This document shows, piece by piece, positions 61,671 to 64,000 of a DNA stretch of 64,000 nucleotides. The DNA lies in assembly GCF_007744075.1 (NCBI RefSeq), contig NZ_CP036266.1, positions 886,001 through 950,000 on the forward strand, given 5' to 3'. The notes under the pieces were generated by a model. The model made no database searches and was not told where the DNA came from. It worked only from the letters and a program-made list of their open reading frames with translations. The stretch comes from Gimesia chilikensis. GTDB taxonomy: Bacteria > Planctomycetota > Planctomycetia > Planctomycetales > Planctomycetaceae. The position numbers and the translations under genes are program-made. Numbering within the stretch: position 1 is the first letter of the stretch; each line of letters begins with the position of its first letter.

Positions 61671-62615
61671 ATGTTACCCAACGCCTACGCACCCCGACGA
61701 CGCACCGGCTTTACCCTGATTGAGCTGCTGGTCGTCATCGCGATCATTGCCATTCTGATCGCCTTGCTCCTGCCCGCCGTTCAGCAGGCACGCGAAGCCG
61801 CCCGTCGCTCCCAATGCAAAAACAATCTCAAGCAACTCGCCATCGGCATGCACAACTACCACGATGTCCACGGTTTGCTCCCCTTCGGCTGGGATCAGCG
61901 CGGGGCCGGCTGGAGTGCCATGATTCTACCCATGATCGACCGGGCCAACATTTACAACACCCTCATCTTCCAGGAATCAGGTGACGGCAACTGGGACTCC
62001 GGATCTGCCAACACCACCGCTGCCAGCACCTATCTCCCCGTACTCGTCTGCCCCAGTGCTCCCATCAAAAAGCACTATAGTTTCAACGGTATCCCGAACC
62101 GGGCCCCCTCGACTTACCTCGGGAACTCCGGCTCAGAAGCGTCTTCGGATGATGAATCAACCAAGATCACGGGCACCAAATCGCTGGAGGACACCACGCA
62201 GAACGGTTTGTTCTACGCCTGCAGCAGCGTCGTACTCCGCGATATCAAAGATGGAACCTCCAATACCTTCATGCTCGGCGAAACACAAACCGACATCGAT
62301 TTCGGTAAAGACGGGCAGTCCATGGACCACTGGATCATCGGTTCTCCCCAGACCGATCCCTGCGGTTGTAACAATGGCACAGGCGGAACGGAGTTCACCG
62401 AATTCGTCGGCTCAGCCTATCCCCGCATGAATGCCCGTCGTACCGAACCGACCGTCAGCGGACATCTGATGGAACTTTCTTACGGCAGCTGGCACGTCGG
62501 GGGCGGACACATGGCCTATGCGGATGGCTCGGTTCATTTCCTCTCAGAAAATATGGATTTGAACGTCTACCGCGGCCTGGCCACACGCAATGGCCGGGAA
62601 GTCGTCACTCCGTAA
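61671..62615 (+). CDS. DUF1559 prepilin-like surface protein
   Basis: 314 residues. The leader RRRTGFTLIELLVVIAIIAI is a full type III (prepilin) signal: G|F cleavage site, Glu5 and a hydrophobic helix. It continues AVQQAREAARRSQCKNNLKQ, LAIGMHNYHDVHG, the DUF1559 start. The end HVGGGHMAYADGSVHFLSEN carries the H-x9-DG motif of the family. Planctomycetes have many such proteins, thought to be pseudopilin-like. GAGGAAACCGA precedes the ATG. The small transthyretin-like lipoprotein gene follows after 35 bases, a common pair. Confidence 0.93.
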   Translation: MLPNAYAPRRRTGFTLIELLVVIAIIAILIALLLPAVQQAREAARRSQCKNNLKQLAIGMHNYHDVHGLLPFGWDQRGAGWSAMILPMIDRANIYNTLIFQESGDGNWDSGSANTTAASTYLPVLVCPSAPIKKHYSFNGIPNRAPSTYLGNSGSEASSDDESTKITGTKSLEDTTQNGLFYACSSVVLRDIKDGTSNTFMLGETQTDIDFGKDGQSMDHWIIGSPQTDPCGCNNGTGGTEFTEFVGSAYPRMNARRTEPTVSGHLMELSYGSWHVGGGHMAYADGSVHFLSENMDLNVYRGLATRNGREVVTP

Positions 62616-62650
62616 CATCCATTGCTGATTGATTTTAAAGGTGATCTCTG

Positions 62651-63130
62651 ATGAAACTGTTTCTGATTTCCGGTCGCGCGGTTCGAATGCTGGCGACCCT
62701 TTGTCTGCTGAGTGCAACGGTTGGCTGTGGCGGTTCGATCCATCCCGATTACAGCCAGCTCGGTCTGGTCGATGTCTCCGGAACCGTGACCCTCGACGGG
62801 CAGCCCCTGTCTGGTGCCGAGGTTGCCTTCGAAGCCCCCGATGGTACTTATTCCGCGGGGGTGACAGACTCCAGCGGCAATTTCGACCTGATGTTCAACA
62901 CCGAAAAGTCCGGTTGTCTGACCGGAGAAAAAACGGTCCGCATTCGGATGGCCGGTAATCCCGAAGGCATGGGAGAGGCTCCCGACGATGCAGGGAACTC
63001 GGATGAAGGAGGCAAGCAGAAACCGGCTCCCGGGAAGATCCCTGCGGCGTACAATCAAGACTCGACCCTCAAAGCGACTGTCGACGCCGATCACACCTCG
63101 TTCCAGTTCGATCTCAAAAGCAATCCCTGA
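62651..63130 (+). CDS. Transthyretin-like lipoprotein paired with DUF1559
   Basis: 159 residues. Signal ATLCLLSATVGCGGS has a lipobox (TVGC). The mature part is a carboxypeptidase-regulatory (transthyretin-like) fold: VDVSGTVTLDGQPLSGAEVA, YSAGVTDSSGNFDLMF and a final strand pair (LKATVDADHTSFQFDLK). The GTV..DG.PL pattern is typical of the small proteins that follow DUF1559 genes in planctomycetes. It should be anchored to a membrane by a lipid; role unknown. Confidence 0.85.
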   Translation: MKLFLISGRAVRMLATLCLLSATVGCGGSIHPDYSQLGLVDVSGTVTLDGQPLSGAEVAFEAPDGTYSAGVTDSSGNFDLMFNTEKSGCLTGEKTVRIRMAGNPEGMGEAPDDAGNSDEGGKQKPAPGKIPAAYNQDSTLKATVDADHTSFQFDLKSNP

Positions 63131-63166
63131 GATTTGACGTTCACTGAAGCGACGCGTACAAAAAAA

Positions 63167-63200
63167 ACAGGCTGTGACACCCGGAAGTGTCACAGCCTGT
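63167..63200 (-). terminator. Terminator of rpiB (bidirectional stem)
   Basis: ACAGGCTGTGACA (63167-63179) pairs fully with TGTCACAGCCTGT (63188-63200), a 13-bp stem with an 8-base loop. On the minus strand it is followed by a T run (the A run at 63159-63166), so it ends rpiB; on the plus strand the stem may also stop the lipoprotein transcript. Confidence 0.9.
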
Positions 63201-63220
63201 CTGTGTAAGTCGTCCAGTTG

Positions 63221-63682
63221 TTACTCGTCCAGTTTTTCGATGCGTCTCTGGTGACGTCCCCCTTCAAAGGGGGTGCTCAGCCAGATGTCGATGATCTCAT
63301 ACACGTCATGCATCGAGACCATGCGTTCGCCCAGCGAGATCATATTCGCATTGTTGTGCTGTCGTGCCAGTCGGGCTGACTTCTCGTTCCAGCACAACGC
63401 ACATCGCACCCCTTTGACTCGGTTGGCGGCAATCGCTTCGCCGTTTCCTGACCCTCCCAGCACTATGCCACGCTCGAACTCACCTGCAGCCACCGCTTTG
63501 GCGGCGGGGAAGATAAAGTCCGGGTAATCGACTGACTCGGTCGAATCGGTGCCGAAATCTTCGACCTGGTAGCCCTGTTGCGTCAGGTGTTCGATGATTC
63601 TTCGCTTGTAGCGATAACCGGCGTGGTCGGAGGCAACTACAATTTTTTTAACAGGTTCTTCTGAAGGTACTGGAGCGGTCAT
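63221..63682 (-). CDS. rpiB: Ribose-5-phosphate isomerase B
   Basis: 153 residues, normal for RpiB. IVVASDHAGYRYKRRIIEHL at the start, VDYPDFIFPAAKAV, and IVLGGSGNGEAIAANRVKGV, then CALCWNEKSARLARQHNNAN. In E. coli the active-site loop has a Cys in CGTGVG; here it is GGSGNGE, the version known from Mycobacterium, where the Glu acts as base instead. It interconverts ribose 5-phosphate and ribulose 5-phosphate in the pentose phosphate pathway. Possible start at 63652 (VKKIVVASDH, GTG) would shorten it by 10 residues. Confidence 0.93.
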   Translation of the reverse strand: MTAPVPSEEPVKKIVVASDHAGYRYKRRIIEHLTQQGYQVEDFGTDSTESVDYPDFIFPAAKAVAAGEFERGIVLGGSGNGEAIAANRVKGVRCALCWNEKSARLARQHNNANMISLGERMVSMHDVYEIIDIWLSTPFEGGRHQRRIEKLDE

Positions 63683-63830
63683 GCGTTTGAAATTCTAGTG
63701 TCGAGCAATCGTGCAGGGGCGCTCTTCGGACGTGTCGGGCAGGGATCTCACACAACAGAGATCGCAGTGCCCGCTCACATCGGCAGGGAACGCCGGATCA
63801 AATAAAAAGGGTTAACGGTGAATCGAGGTC

Positions 63831-64000
63831 TTACTTCCCAATCCGGTAGAGTTGTGATTTCGTGCGAATCAGCAGCGTGTCGCCGGCGACGGCGTAAGAC
63901 GCGAGTGTCGGCTCTTTCAGGTGATTGCGGCTGATCTCTTTATAGGTTGTTCCGGGAGCGATGATTGTGGTTTCCCCCTCTTCGCTCTGGAAATAAATCT
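63831..64000 (-). CDS. C-terminal end of a PQQ-like beta-propeller protein (partial)
   Basis: The last 56 codons on the minus strand end at TAA (63833-63831). The residues IYFQSEEGETTIIAPGTTYK, then EISRNHLKEPTLASYAVAGD and TLLIRTKSQLYRIG, fit the final blade of an outer-membrane-assembly/PQQ-like propeller (a blade with A-G-D-x-L-x-I/x-R). The N-terminus is outside the window, so export and full function cannot be judged. Confidence 0.7.
   Translation of the reverse strand, partial: IYFQSEEGETTIIAPGTTYKEISRNHLKEPTLASYAVAGDTLLIRTKSQLYRIGK

Overview
The window reads as a planctomycete chromosome segment, probably from the Gimesia/Planctomycetaceae side (inference from gene content, not a database match). 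The signs are a DUF1559 prepilin-like protein with a small transthyretin-like lipoprotein behind it, two sulfatases, an ECF sigma factor of the Rhodopirellula/Verrucomicrobium type next to a FecR-like membrane protein, leucine-rich-repeat proteins, Tat-exported beta-propeller enzymes, a type III glutamine synthetase and many secreted or lipobox proteins. No rRNA, tRNA, CRISPR array, transposase or phage gene was recognised.

Region by region. 1-2.6 kb: an AT-rich, translationally coupled pair on the minus strand, a DUF4297 (Cap4-type) nuclease-like protein and the N-terminal part of an SMC/Rad50-like ABC ATPase. This is a Lamassu / ABC-three-component type defence module cut by the window edge. 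2.6-5.2 kb: a gene graveyard with two truncated copies of the promoter and 5' end of a secreted SGNH hydrolase, plus a zinc-ribbon protein and a lipoprotein. 5.2-12.4 kb: a large MscS channel, a decayed DUF1254 gene carrying a 16-bp tandem repeat, a sulfatase, and the intact SGNH hydrolase behind the third copy of the repeated promoter/leader. A fourth, diverged copy precedes a 93-residue membrane protein. 12.9-26 kb: ADP-ribosylglycohydrolase, hypothetical proteins, an enolase-superfamily enzyme, an AT-rich DUF5677 gene, a methyltransferase, an LdhA-like D-lactate dehydrogenase, an exported acetolactate-decarboxylase-like protein, and the sigma/FecR pair. 26-37 kb: two paralogous exported beta-propeller proteins, two LRR proteins, Ada, a DinB/DUF1572 protein and a broken copy of its 5' end. 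37-49 kb: small membrane proteins, a K+ channel with RCK domain, glutamine synthetase III, an EEP-family protein, a metallophosphoesterase, two SUKH (SMI1/KNR4) proteins and a second sulfatase. 49-64 kb: an EEP/phospholipase D operon, a SUKH protein next to a duplicated gene-end fragment, a short UvrC, a GCS2-type carboxylate-amine ligase with an M20 amidohydrolase, a dimethylformamidase-like protein, DUF1559, and RpiB of the Glu-type active site.

The main theme beyond ordinary genes is partial gene duplication. Four separate loci hold fragments (5' ends, one 3' end, a leader) of a gene that is intact nearby, and these lie next to defence-like, SUKH or LRR genes. The strongest single candidate system is the SMC plus DUF4297 pair at the left edge.
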